From contig JAJEDY010000084.1 of assembly GCA_022821275.1 (NCBI GenBank), positions 1-60,330 on the forward strand: a DNA stretch of 60,330 nt, written 5' to 3'. Shown piece by piece: positions 33,994-42,185 of this stretch; positions within the stretch are counted from its first letter, which is position 1; each line of letters starts with the position of its first letter. The position numbers and the translations under genes were made by a program. This DNA comes from Candidatus Latescibacterota bacterium. Its GTDB lineage: Bacteria > Latescibacterota > UBA2968. The notes under the pieces are model-generated. The model did no database searches, was not told the DNA's origin, and saw only the letters and a program-made list of their open reading frames with translations.

Positions 33994-35001
33994 ATGGTGA
34001 TTAAAACAGAAGAAGAATTGGTCGATCAGATGACGGCCCCGTCATCTGAGGTTGTCGAGGCTGTGTCGAAGTTAGATGGTCCCGTGATGATTTTGGGTAT
34101 CGCGGGAAAGATGGGACCGACTCTATCTGAGTTGCTGCTGCGCGCTGGCGCAGATGAGGTGATTGGCGTGTCGCGGTTTTCCAATCCGCTGGACCGCGAT
34201 GATCTGGAGGCGCGGGGTATTGCGACGATCAAGTGCGATTTGCTGGACGATGAGGGGTTGGCGCGGTTGCCTCGCGTGCCGTATCTCTATTTGATGGCCG
34301 GGCATAAGTTTGGGGCAACGGGCAATGAGCCGTTGACCTGGGCGATGAATGCGGTATTGCCCGCAAAAGTTATGCAGCAGTTTCCTGATTCGCGCATTGT
34401 TTATGTGTCTTCTGGCAATGTCTATGAATTTGCTTCGGTGACGGGTTCGGGCGCTCAGGAGGATGCTGCTGTCAATCCGATTGGCGAATACGCCATGTCC
34501 CGGCTAGGCGGTGAACGGCTTGCCGAGTTTTATTGCAGAGAGAATCAAACGCCTCTGGCAATTGTACGGTTGTTTTACGCGACTGAGTTGCGCTATGGCA
34601 TTATTTTGGATATTGCCGAAAAGATTAAAACCGAGACGCCTATCGATCTGTCTATGGGCCATGTCAATCAGATCTGGCAGGGTGATGCGAATGCGTATTT
34701 GGCGCGGATGTTTCCGCTTTGTGCTTGTCCTGCGCGGGTGGTGAATATGACGGGTAGGGATGTGTTGTCGGTGCGCGATTTGGCTCTGCAACTGGGCGAG
34801 CATTTCGGTATTGATCCCGTGTTTGAAGGCGAAGCGCGCGAGACAGCGCTGTTGGGCGATGCAGGGGTGCTGTTTGAGGCGTTGGGGTCGCCGCGGGTTC
34901 CCGTTGAAGAAATTGTCTCGTGGGTTGCACACTGGGTTATGAGCGATGGACGCACGCTGGGCAAACCGACCAAATACGAGTCGAGGACAGGGGAATTTTA
35001 G
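33994..35001 (+). CDS. NAD-dependent epimerase/dehydratase family protein (extended SDR)
   Basis: 335 residues from the ATG at 33994 (GGAGAG eight bases upstream); the ATG at 33979 is possible but has poorer context. Rossmann motif GIAGKMG after VMIL, then YVSSGNVYEF. The catalytic Y-x-x-x-K site reads YAMSR, with Arg in place of Lys. Many Latescibacteria-type genomes pair such proteins with ceramidase-like genes, as here (95-base gap, same strand). The Lys-to-Arg change may alter or abolish oxidoreductase activity. Substrate unknown. Confidence 0.8.
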   Translation: MVIKTEEELVDQMTAPSSEVVEAVSKLDGPVMILGIAGKMGPTLSELLLRAGADEVIGVSRFSNPLDRDDLEARGIATIKCDLLDDEGLARLPRVPYLYLMAGHKFGATGNEPLTWAMNAVLPAKVMQQFPDSRIVYVSSGNVYEFASVTGSGAQEDAAVNPIGEYAMSRLGGERLAEFYCRENQTPLAIVRLFYATELRYGIILDIAEKIKTETPIDLSMGHVNQIWQGDANAYLARMFPLCACPARVVNMTGRDVLSVRDLALQLGEHFGIDPVFEGEARETALLGDAGVLFEALGSPRVPVEEIVSWVAHWVMSDGRTLGKPTKYESRTGEF

Positions 35002-35007
35002 AAGTGT

Positions 35008-35026
35008 GATCCGCAGATGAACGCAG
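35008..35026. repeat. dispersed 19-base repeat, copy 2
   Basis: Identical to 30215-30233, and followed by further GCAGATGA repeats. It lies in the gap between the epimerase and the ceramidase-like gene. Confidence 0.6.
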
Positions 35027-35095
35027 ATGATGCAGATGAAAGGCGAGAGGCAACAAGAGGCTGTGGACTGATAGCTAAACTGAGAGGATAGGACC

Positions 35096-36391
35096 ATGAT
35101 AAAAGCGGGGATTTCAGAGGTGAATATCACGCCGCCGGTGGGCGTTTCGATGTGTGGATTTGCCGCGCGCGGAGGACCCTCTGAGGCGATACACGACGAG
35201 TTGTACGCCAGAGCACTGGTGCTGGATGATGGCAAAACGCAGGTCGCGATTGTGGGGGCCGATGTGATCAGTTTTGCGCCGGATCTGGTCAGTGGGATCC
35301 GGGAGATGGTCGAGCATTCAGTCGGGATTCCGGGGGGACATATTTTGCTCAATGGATCTCATTCCCATTCGGGTCCCTCTGTGATGGCTTTTCGATGTAT
35401 GGGCGACCGCGATGCAGCTTATGAAGATGTGTTGTGTCGCAAGATCGTTGGGGCAATTAAAATGGCGGCAGAAGGGTTGGTCCCAGCATCGCTTTCGCAT
35501 GGGCGAGCACCCGTGCGTATTGCACATAACCGCAGAGAGATGCGCGATGGACGCATTGTGCTGGGTCATCACCCCAAAGGTCCGGAAGCCCCCTGGGTCG
35601 ATGTGGTGCGCGTGGATACAGCAGGCGGTGTGCCTGTGGCTGTTGTATTTGCGACTGCTGCACATCCCGTGAATTTGAATTTGTTATCGATCAGTGCAGA
35701 GTTTCCGGGATATGCCGCGCAGTTTGTGCGAGATAATTTGGCAATGCCTCTTTTTTTGCAGGGGTGCTGTGGGGATATTAACTGTTCTCCTAAGGATGGG
35801 AAATTTGAGGGGTGCGAGTTGTTGGGCACGCGCCTGGGTGCGGCTACCGTGACGGCTGCGTTGTGTGCCGAGAGACTGGAGGGCGATGTGCTGGCGGTGA
35901 ATAATCGGGTCGTTGAATTGCCTCTTATGGTACCCGATGTCGATGAAGCAGAGCGTGCACTTGTAGATGCCACAGCGAATTTGCAACGGGTGCGAGGAGA
36001 CGAAAATATAACGCCCTACCGACGCCGCCAACAGTACGGAGGGATGGTCGGATGGGCAAAGGATTATGTGCAGACTGCGAGAAGAGGCGGAAATCCAACG
36101 GAATCGTTTGAGATTCAGACCATTCGCATTGGCAATGTGGCAGTGGTGGGATACCCGGGAGAGATGTTTGTCGATTACCAGTTGTTTTTAGATGATGCTT
36201 CGCCTTTTGATAGAACGATCGCTCTGGGATATACCAATGGGTGTATTGGGTATGTTCCAACGGCCGATGCCTATCCCGTTGGAGGATACGAAGTCGATCA
36301 GGCTTTTAAATATTATGGAACATTGATGGTAGGTGCAGCGTGTGAAGATATGATTAAAACGACGACGGTCGATATGCTGAAAGAGATGTAA
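35096..36391 (+). CDS. neutral/alkaline non-lysosomal ceramidase N-terminal domain protein
   Basis: 431 residues, no signal peptide. The opening GISEVNITPPVGVSMCGF, the His-rich SHSHSGPS, the ATAAHPVNLN motif and C-terminal GYTNGCIGYVPT are those of the neutral-ceramidase N-terminal domain; the two His motifs are probable Zn ligands. In bacteria most short family members lack the Ig-like C-terminal domain and act on unknown amides rather than ceramide. It probably cooperates with the adjacent epimerase-like protein. The ATG has AGGATAGGA upstream. Confidence 0.88.
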   Translation: MIKAGISEVNITPPVGVSMCGFAARGGPSEAIHDELYARALVLDDGKTQVAIVGADVISFAPDLVSGIREMVEHSVGIPGGHILLNGSHSHSGPSVMAFRCMGDRDAAYEDVLCRKIVGAIKMAAEGLVPASLSHGRAPVRIAHNRREMRDGRIVLGHHPKGPEAPWVDVVRVDTAGGVPVAVVFATAAHPVNLNLLSISAEFPGYAAQFVRDNLAMPLFLQGCCGDINCSPKDGKFEGCELLGTRLGAATVTAALCAERLEGDVLAVNNRVVELPLMVPDVDEAERALVDATANLQRVRGDENITPYRRRQQYGGMVGWAKDYVQTARRGGNPTESFEIQTIRIGNVAVVGYPGEMFVDYQLFLDDASPFDRTIALGYTNGCIGYVPTADAYPVGGYEVDQAFKYYGTLMVGAACEDMIKTTTVDMLKEM

Positions 36392-36449
36392 AAAGGGTCT
36401 ATATATTGTATAATAATGCATTTGTACCACTTGGAATTGTAGAAAACGC

Positions 36450-36478
36450 TTGACAGAGGGCGTGTATTTTCATAAATA
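36450..36478 (+). promoter_or_regulatory. promoter of the dockerin-propeller gene
   Basis: Consensus TTGACA, 17-base spacer, TAAATA, about 85 bases before the ATG. Confidence 0.6.
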
Positions 36479-36566
36479 TATCCCTTTAGGAAATATTAGA
36501 TATTAGCGGCCCTCTCTAAGCGTAGATTATGTGTCTGTGAAGATTCACCGCTGTTGTGGAGACTCA

Positions 36567-37748
36567 ATGTATCGAAACGTTTTCTATACGATGCTGTTCG
36601 TGCTTTTTCCCCTTTCGGGATACGCGCAATCAGATGTCGATGTTGATTTTGACGATAACGGCGTCGTTGATCTGCAAGATCTTTTGGCTCTGACCCAGGC
36701 CTTTGGTACAAATGATGCGAAGTATGATTTGCATCCAGATGGCGTGGTTGATTTTAAAGACCTTATCATTTTCGCCAGTGCGTACAATCAAGAAGATACC
36801 TCTGAATCCATTACTGAGGATGCCGATGAGCAAGAAGCCTCTGCGCAGGTCGATTTTTTTGAGCTTTTGACGCCGAATAGCCGGCCAAATGATCTGGCGA
36901 TTGACCCTCGAGGGTATATATGGTTTACAGAGATGGGGGCAAATGCGATTGGTCGCTTAGAGCCGCGCACAGATACGATTCTCCGATTTTCTTTGACCAC
37001 GCCGGGTGCACAACCCCACAGTATTGCCCTCGACAGTCAGGGACATGTCTGGTTTTCCGAAATTGCCGCCAACCGCATTGGCCTCCTGGATCCCTTCTCC
37101 GAGGATATCCAGGAGTTCACAGTTCCGACTCCGGGCAGCCGGCCTATGAGTTTGGAATTTGACGATCAATGGAATCTCTGGTTTGTCGAGAGTGCAGCCG
37201 ATCGCATTGCCCGATTGGATCCCGTCGCCAAAACGATAAAAGAATTTTCAATTGACGAGGAAGATGTCTCACTGAGTTCGCTTCAGATAGATGACGGCGG
37301 GCGGGTCTGGTTCGTCGATGATGAACAAAGCCAGTTGGGTATGCTCGATCCCGATACCGAACAGATTACGACCTATTCGCTTCCAGATAGTGGTTTTGCC
37401 ATTGGGCAAATGGGGTTGGATTCACTGGGGAGGATGTGGTTTGCGGATACGGATTCGATAAGGCTGGGCATGTTCGATTCTATCACCAGGCAAACGCGTT
37501 ATTTCCGGTTTCCCCAAAAAATGCAATCTCCACATGCTTTGCAGGTCGATTCGAATGATCGCGTTTGGGTCGGTGGACAGTCGTCGGGATGGCTGACCAG
37601 TTTTAGTTTGCAAGATACGACGTTTACGCTCTATGAGATTTCCGATGATGATGTTGAGGTCAAAAATTTGCGCGTTGATCGCAGCGGTGTTGTCTGGATT
37701 GTCGATTTAACCGGGAATCGAATTGGACGTATTGCAACGGCTAATTAG
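36567..37748 (+). CDS. secreted dockerin-like plus Vgb/SMP-30-like beta-propeller protein
   Basis: 393 residues from the ATG at 36567 (GGAG upstream), which exposes a signal peptide ending GYAQS. Residues about 24-75 hold two Ca2+-binding EF-hand loops of a dockerin: DVDFDDNGVVDLQDLLAL and LHPDGVVDFKDLIIF. After an acidic linker comes a seven-repeat propeller resembling virginiamycin B lyase, with repeated G-x-x-W-F and A-N-x-I-G-R/L elements. The dockerin suggests attachment to a cohesin such as that in the large protein at 48779. Its own promoter precedes it and a terminator follows. Confidence 0.85.
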   Translation: MYRNVFYTMLFVLFPLSGYAQSDVDVDFDDNGVVDLQDLLALTQAFGTNDAKYDLHPDGVVDFKDLIIFASAYNQEDTSESITEDADEQEASAQVDFFELLTPNSRPNDLAIDPRGYIWFTEMGANAIGRLEPRTDTILRFSLTTPGAQPHSIALDSQGHVWFSEIAANRIGLLDPFSEDIQEFTVPTPGSRPMSLEFDDQWNLWFVESAADRIARLDPVAKTIKEFSIDEEDVSLSSLQIDDGGRVWFVDDEQSQLGMLDPDTEQITTYSLPDSGFAIGQMGLDSLGRMWFADTDSIRLGMFDSITRQTRYFRFPQKMQSPHALQVDSNDRVWVGGQSSGWLTSFSLQDTTFTLYEISDDDVEVKNLRVDRSGVVWIVDLTGNRIGRIATAN

Positions 37749-37813
37749 CTGTTTATCCCATCGTTGGAGAAAATTATATTTTAAGGATAAGCTGGACGGA
37801 CATAACACAGGTT

Positions 37814-37842
37814 AAAGCACTCTGAATACGGGGTGCTTTTTT
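37814..37842 (+). terminator. intrinsic terminator after the dockerin-propeller gene
   Basis: AAAGCAC and GTGCTTT arms with a 12-base loop, then a T run. Confidence 0.7.
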
Positions 37843-37860
37843 GCTTTTTGTAAAAAGGCG

Positions 37861-37889
37861 TTGACACACCAGAAGGCTCATACTATATA
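37861..37889 (+). promoter_or_regulatory. promoter of the ABC importer operon
   Basis: Consensus TTGACA, 17-base spacer, TATATA; predicted start about 37896, 25 bases before the ATG of the binding-protein gene. Confidence 0.7.
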
Positions 37890-37920
37890 CTTTTACGCTA
37901 AGCATACGGGGAAAACGGTT

Positions 37921-39324
37921 ATGAAATTTTGCAATGCCATTTTTTGTGTTGCTCTTATCGGATTGCTGGTTTTGCCCTGTGGTGCCGATCAATTGGTGCT
38001 GATGTCGCCACATTCAGATGAGATTCAAAACGAGTTTGAGTCGGCTTTTGAGGCTTTTTATCAAAAGACCACAGGGCGAGATGTCCGGGTCGAATGGCTC
38101 GATCTCGGCGCGGGCACGAGTGCGATTTTGCGTTATATCAAATCGGAATTTGGACGGTCGCCAGAAGGCATTGGTATCGATATCTTTTTTGGCGGGGGCA
38201 CTACGCCTTATGTGGATTTGTCCGAGCGCGGGCTGTGTCAGCCCTATCGGTTGTCCGATGCCGCGCTCAATCGATTGCCCACGCAGATTGGGGGGGTTCC
38301 GCTTTACGATTCGGCCTATCGCTGGTATGGTGCAACGCTGTCGGGTTTTGGCATTGTGTATAATCGACGCGTGCTTGAAATTTTGAATTTGCCCATTCCC
38401 CAAACCTGGGCGGATTTAGGCGCGCCGGAATTGTTCTCGTGGGTCGGTTCGGGCGATCCGCGCAAGAGTGGCAGCGTTCACATGGCTTATGAATTGATTT
38501 TGCAGGCTTATGGCTGGGAAAAGGGATGGGAGGTGATTACTACCATGGGAGCCAATGTGCGAAATTTTGGGCAAGGCGGTTCTTATGCGCCCAAGGAAGT
38601 TGCTGTGGGCGAAGTGGCTTATGGTTTGTCTATTGATTTTTATGCATGGGCACAAGTTGCAGAAGTGGGGGATGAATATGTGGGCTTTGTGATGCCCGAT
38701 AATTTGACCATTGTCAATCCCGATGGCATTGCCATATTAAAAGGTGCGCCAAACTTGGAGGTGGCAAAGGCGTTTTTGGAGTTTGTAATGTCCGATGCGG
38801 GGCAAAAGCTCTGGTTTTTGAAAAAGGGCGTGTCGGGCGGTCCTGTCGTTAAGCAGTTGAATCGGTTTACCGTATTGCCGGATCTGTACACGCGCTATCA
38901 AAGTGATGCTGCAGTGACGTTAAATCCCTTTGAATGGCGTTCCGATTTGATATATAATGCTGAATTGGGCAGTGGGCGCTGGCGCGTGTTGAACGATTTG
39001 ATCGGCGTGATGGTCATTGACTCACAGCGGGCATTGCAAGCTGCCTGGAAGGACGCGATGATGGATGGTGTGTCAGAAGAAGAACGCAAGACACTGTCAT
39101 CTGTACCCATTTCAGAGGCAGAAGCATTGAAGTTGGAGCAATCATGGGGAGATGCCGAGGTGCGCAATCGCACGATGGCTGATTGGACGGATTTTGCGCG
39201 CGACAAATACGGTGCTCGCGATTTGCCTTTGTCCGTGCGTATCACCAATGCGATTACGCTGTTTTTTCCCATGGGTATTGCCGTCTGTGTGGTGGCTTAT
39301 TTGTGGCGTTTACGCAGTAGCTAA
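37921..39324 (+). CDS. ABC importer substrate-binding protein (iron/phosphonate/polyamine type) with C-terminal membrane anchor
   Basis: 467 residues. Signal peptide MKFCNAIFCVALIGLLVLPCGA. The type-II periplasmic binding fold of extracellular family 1/6 solute-binding proteins is seen, with phrases YGATLSGFGIVYNRRVL and PDGIAILKGAPN. Unusually, a predicted helix NAITLFFPMGIAVCVVAYLW ends the protein, so it may be tethered at both translation and mature stages. It is followed by its ATPase and permease, completing an importer. The substrate cannot be assigned; Fe(III) or an organic cation or phosphonate are family options. Confidence 0.85.
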   Translation: MKFCNAIFCVALIGLLVLPCGADQLVLMSPHSDEIQNEFESAFEAFYQKTTGRDVRVEWLDLGAGTSAILRYIKSEFGRSPEGIGIDIFFGGGTTPYVDLSERGLCQPYRLSDAALNRLPTQIGGVPLYDSAYRWYGATLSGFGIVYNRRVLEILNLPIPQTWADLGAPELFSWVGSGDPRKSGSVHMAYELILQAYGWEKGWEVITTMGANVRNFGQGGSYAPKEVAVGEVAYGLSIDFYAWAQVAEVGDEYVGFVMPDNLTIVNPDGIAILKGAPNLEVAKAFLEFVMSDAGQKLWFLKKGVSGGPVVKQLNRFTVLPDLYTRYQSDAAVTLNPFEWRSDLIYNAELGSGRWRVLNDLIGVMVIDSQRALQAAWKDAMMDGVSEEERKTLSSVPISEAEALKLEQSWGDAEVRNRTMADWTDFARDKYGARDLPLSVRITNAITLFFPMGIAVCVVAYLWRLRSS

Positions 39325-39335
39325 AAGAGTGAGAC

Positions 39336-40433
39336 ATGTTCGGGATTAAACTGGAAAATGTGACCAAGCGTTTTGACAATGTTCTGGCATTGGATCGCAT
39401 CAATCTGGAAATTGACGCGGGGGAGTTCTTTTTTTTGTTGGGTCCCTCTGGTTGTGGCAAAACCACGTTGTTGCGCATTTTGGCGGGTTTTGAACAGCCC
39501 GAGCGTGGTCGGGTGCTTTTTGATGCGCGCGATGTGACTGATGTGCCTCCGCACGAGCGCAATACGGGTATGGTGTTTCAGAATTATGCGTTGTGGCCCC
39601 ATATGACGGTTTGGAAGAATGTGGAATACGGTCTCACCATGCGCAATATGTCGCAGCACGCGCGCGACCAAAAAGTGAGGCGCGCTCTGGAAATGGTTCA
39701 AATGAGCGGTTATGCCGAGCGGTCGCCCAATCAGCTTTCGGGGGGGCAGCAACAGCGCGTGGCACTGGCGCGGGCACTGGTTATAGAACCGGGTGTTGTG
39801 CTACTGGATGAGCCGCTTTCCAATCTGGATGCGCGATTGCGGTTGGAAATGCGCGAGCAGTTACAGGATTTGCAGCGCACGTTGGGTGTTACGATGATTT
39901 ATGTGACACACGATCAAAAAGAAGCGCTGGCTATGGGGGCGCGCATTGCGGTTATGCAGATGGGCAAGGTGGCGCAAATCGGCACGCCACGGGATGTTTA
40001 CAGGCAGCCGCTCACGCGCTTTGTCGCGGATTTTATTGGCGAGATCAATTTGATTTCCGGGGAGATAAAATCTGTGGAATTCGAGGTGGTCGCTACAACA
40101 GATGTGGGAGATATCCGCGGGCAGGCGGGATATGAGGGTGTTCAGGTGGGGGATCAGGTGTTGTGCGCGATTCGACCCGAGACGATAGATTTTCTTTCGG
40201 ATGAAAATAAGACGACGGACAATGTTATTTTAGGGCGCGTGCGGCGTGCGATTTATCTGGGTGAGGTTGAGCAATTTTTTGTCGAATTGGCGAGCGGAGA
40301 TCAGGTCAAACTGATTCAGTACGGCGCGACCATGCAGCACGCACAACCCGGCGATGAGGTGCGACTGGGGTTTTCGCAGCAGCAGGTGGTTGTGTTGCGC
40401 GATGAAGCGGAGGACCGCGATGAAGCGGTTTGA
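39336..40433 (+). CDS. ABC importer ATPase (PotA/FbpC/UgpC type)
   Basis: 365 residues. Walker A GPSGCGKTT, Q-loop VFQNYALWPHMTV, signature LSGGQQQRVALARAL, Walker B VVLLDEPLSNLDA and H-loop VTHDQKEAL are complete, with a C-terminal TOBE domain (about 285-355). It energises uptake through the fused permease encoded downstream, whose start it overlaps by 14 bases. Confidence 0.95.
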   Translation: MFGIKLENVTKRFDNVLALDRINLEIDAGEFFFLLGPSGCGKTTLLRILAGFEQPERGRVLFDARDVTDVPPHERNTGMVFQNYALWPHMTVWKNVEYGLTMRNMSQHARDQKVRRALEMVQMSGYAERSPNQLSGGQQQRVALARALVIEPGVVLLDEPLSNLDARLRLEMREQLQDLQRTLGVTMIYVTHDQKEALAMGARIAVMQMGKVAQIGTPRDVYRQPLTRFVADFIGEINLISGEIKSVEFEVVATTDVGDIRGQAGYEGVQVGDQVLCAIRPETIDFLSDENKTTDNVILGRVRRAIYLGEVEQFFVELASGDQVKLIQYGATMQHAQPGDEVRLGFSQQQVVVLRDEAEDRDEAV

Positions 40434-42105
40434 TCTCAATTGGCCCACGCTCATTTTTCTGGTGGGTTTGGTCGGCTTTTTTATCTTGTTTTTGTTTTAT
40501 CCCCTGTGGTATGCCTTTGTGCAGTCGCTGGTGGTCGATGGCAGGTTTACGTTTGCGTTTTACGAATTGATGGTGACGAGTCCGGTTTATCAGGAATCTA
40601 TTCTCAATAGTTTTCGGCTGGGGATGATTACGACGATTGCGACTACGTTGCTCAGTTTGCCTCTGGCGTTTTTGCTGGTGCGATACGATTTTGCCGGTAA
40701 GGGGTTTCTCAATGGTTTGATTCTGGTGCCGATGGTTTTGCCCCCGTTTGTGGGGGCGATTGGCATGAAGCAGATGTTTGCGCGTTTTGGCTCTATCAAT
40801 TTGCTACTTTTGGATTTGGGACTTATCGATCAGCCGGTAGATTGGTTTGGCGGCGGTGGTTTTGTAGGTGTGGTGATTTTAGAGGTGCTGCATCTCTATC
40901 CCATTATGTATCTCAATGTGGCCGCTGCTCTTGCCAATGTCGATCCGAGTTTGGAAGAGGCGGCGCGCAATATGGGTAGCCGCGGGTTTCGCCTTTTTCG
41001 AACGGTGACATTTCCGCTGATGTTGCCGGGCTATTTTGCCGGGGCGATTATTGTTTTTATCTGGGCGTTTACCGATTTGGGGACGCCGCTTATTTTTAAT
41101 TATAGGCAGGTTGTGGCGGTCGAGATTTTTAATTCTATTGAGGATATTAACGAAAATCCGATGGCTTACGCGCTGGTTGTCTTTGTGTTGCTGTTGACGG
41201 TTTTTTTCTTTTATCTGTCAAAGGCCACGCTGGGCAGTCGCCGCTATGAGATGATTGCGCGGGGGTATATCAGTTCGGGGTCGCGTCCTGCCTCTCGCGG
41301 GATGACTGTGTTGATTTACGCCGCGATGCTGTCGCTTACGGGTATTGCCCTGATTCCGCATATGAGTGTGTTTTTGACGTCTATTGCCGAGCGCTGGTTT
41401 ATGGCTGTGCTGCCTCAGGAGACGACCGGACGATTTTATACGATGGTTTTTGAACATCCGATGTCTCTGTCCAGTATTGAGATGAGTCTGATGTTGAGTG
41501 TGTTGAGTACGACTCTGGATATTGTTCTGGGTATTGCCATTGCGTATTTGTTGACACGCACGCGCATTCCGTATAAGGGCGTTTTAGATGCGATGGCGAT
41601 GTTGCCTCTGGCTCTGCCGGGTCTGGTGTTGGCTTTTGGGTATCTGGCGGGGTATTCGGGTACTTTTTTAGATGCGCGACACTATCCCGTGCCACTGCTG
41701 GTCATTGCCTATGCGGTGCGGCGGTTGCCCTATATGGTGCGCGCGGCGTATGCGGGATTTCAACAGACGAGTATGACGCTGGAAGAGGCGGCTCAAAATT
41801 TGGGGGCTTCCCGGTTGCGCACGCTTTTTCAAATTACATTTCCGCTGATTTTAGCCAATCTGGTGGCTGGCGGTATTTTGTGTTTTGCGTTTGCAATGCT
41901 CGAGGTGAGCGATAGTTTGATTCTGGCACTTAAGGATGAGTACTATCCCATTACGAAGGCGATTTACGCGCTTATGGGGCGTATGGCAGATGGCGCGTAT
42001 TTGGCCAGTGCGATGGGTGTTTTTGGTATGGTGCTGTTGATTGTGAGTTTGTTTTTGGCCGGGCGATTTTTGGGCAGGCGCATGGGCGAGTTGTTCCGCG
42101 CGTGA
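40420..42105 (+). CDS. ABC importer permease, two fused membrane domains
   Basis: 561 residues from the ATG at 40420 (GGAGGA upstream, overlapping the ATPase gene). Twelve helices in two BPD_transp_1 repeats, each with an EAA loop: [22 protein letters not shown] and [22 protein letters not shown]. The fused layout is like FbpB, ThiP and phosphonate permeases. Confidence 0.93.
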   Translation: MKRFDLNWPTLIFLVGLVGFFILFLFYPLWYAFVQSLVVDGRFTFAFYELMVTSPVYQESILNSFRLGMITTIATTLLSLPLAFLLVRYDFAGKGFLNGLILVPMVLPPFVGAIGMKQMFARFGSINLLLLDLGLIDQPVDWFGGGGFVGVVILEVLHLYPIMYLNVAAALANVDPSLEEAARNMGSRGFRLFRTVTFPLMLPGYFAGAIIVFIWAFTDLGTPLIFNYRQVVAVEIFNSIEDINENPMAYALVVFVLLLTVFFFYLSKATLGSRRYEMIARGYISSGSRPASRGMTVLIYAAMLSLTGIALIPHMSVFLTSIAERWFMAVLPQETTGRFYTMVFEHPMSLSSIEMSLMLSVLSTTLDIVLGIAIAYLLTRTRIPYKGVLDAMAMLPLALPGLVLAFGYLAGYSGTFLDARHYPVPLLVIAYAVRRLPYMVRAAYAGFQQTSMTLEEAAQNLGASRLRTLFQITFPLILANLVAGGILCFAFAMLEVSDSLILALKDEYYPITKAIYALMGRMADGAYLASAMGVFGMVLLIVSLFLAGRFLGRRMGELFRA

Positions 42106-42185
42106 TCTGGATGCCGAATGGTGAAGCAGAACCCAGGGAAACACAAAAAAATTGTTCTTTTACCTCTATCACAAGGTTCTTTGTT

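Noticed and set aside
37861-37920. Upstream TTG start for the ABC binding protein
   Set aside because: The TTG is the first three bases of a consensus -35 box, and a normal signal peptide begins at the ATG at 37921.
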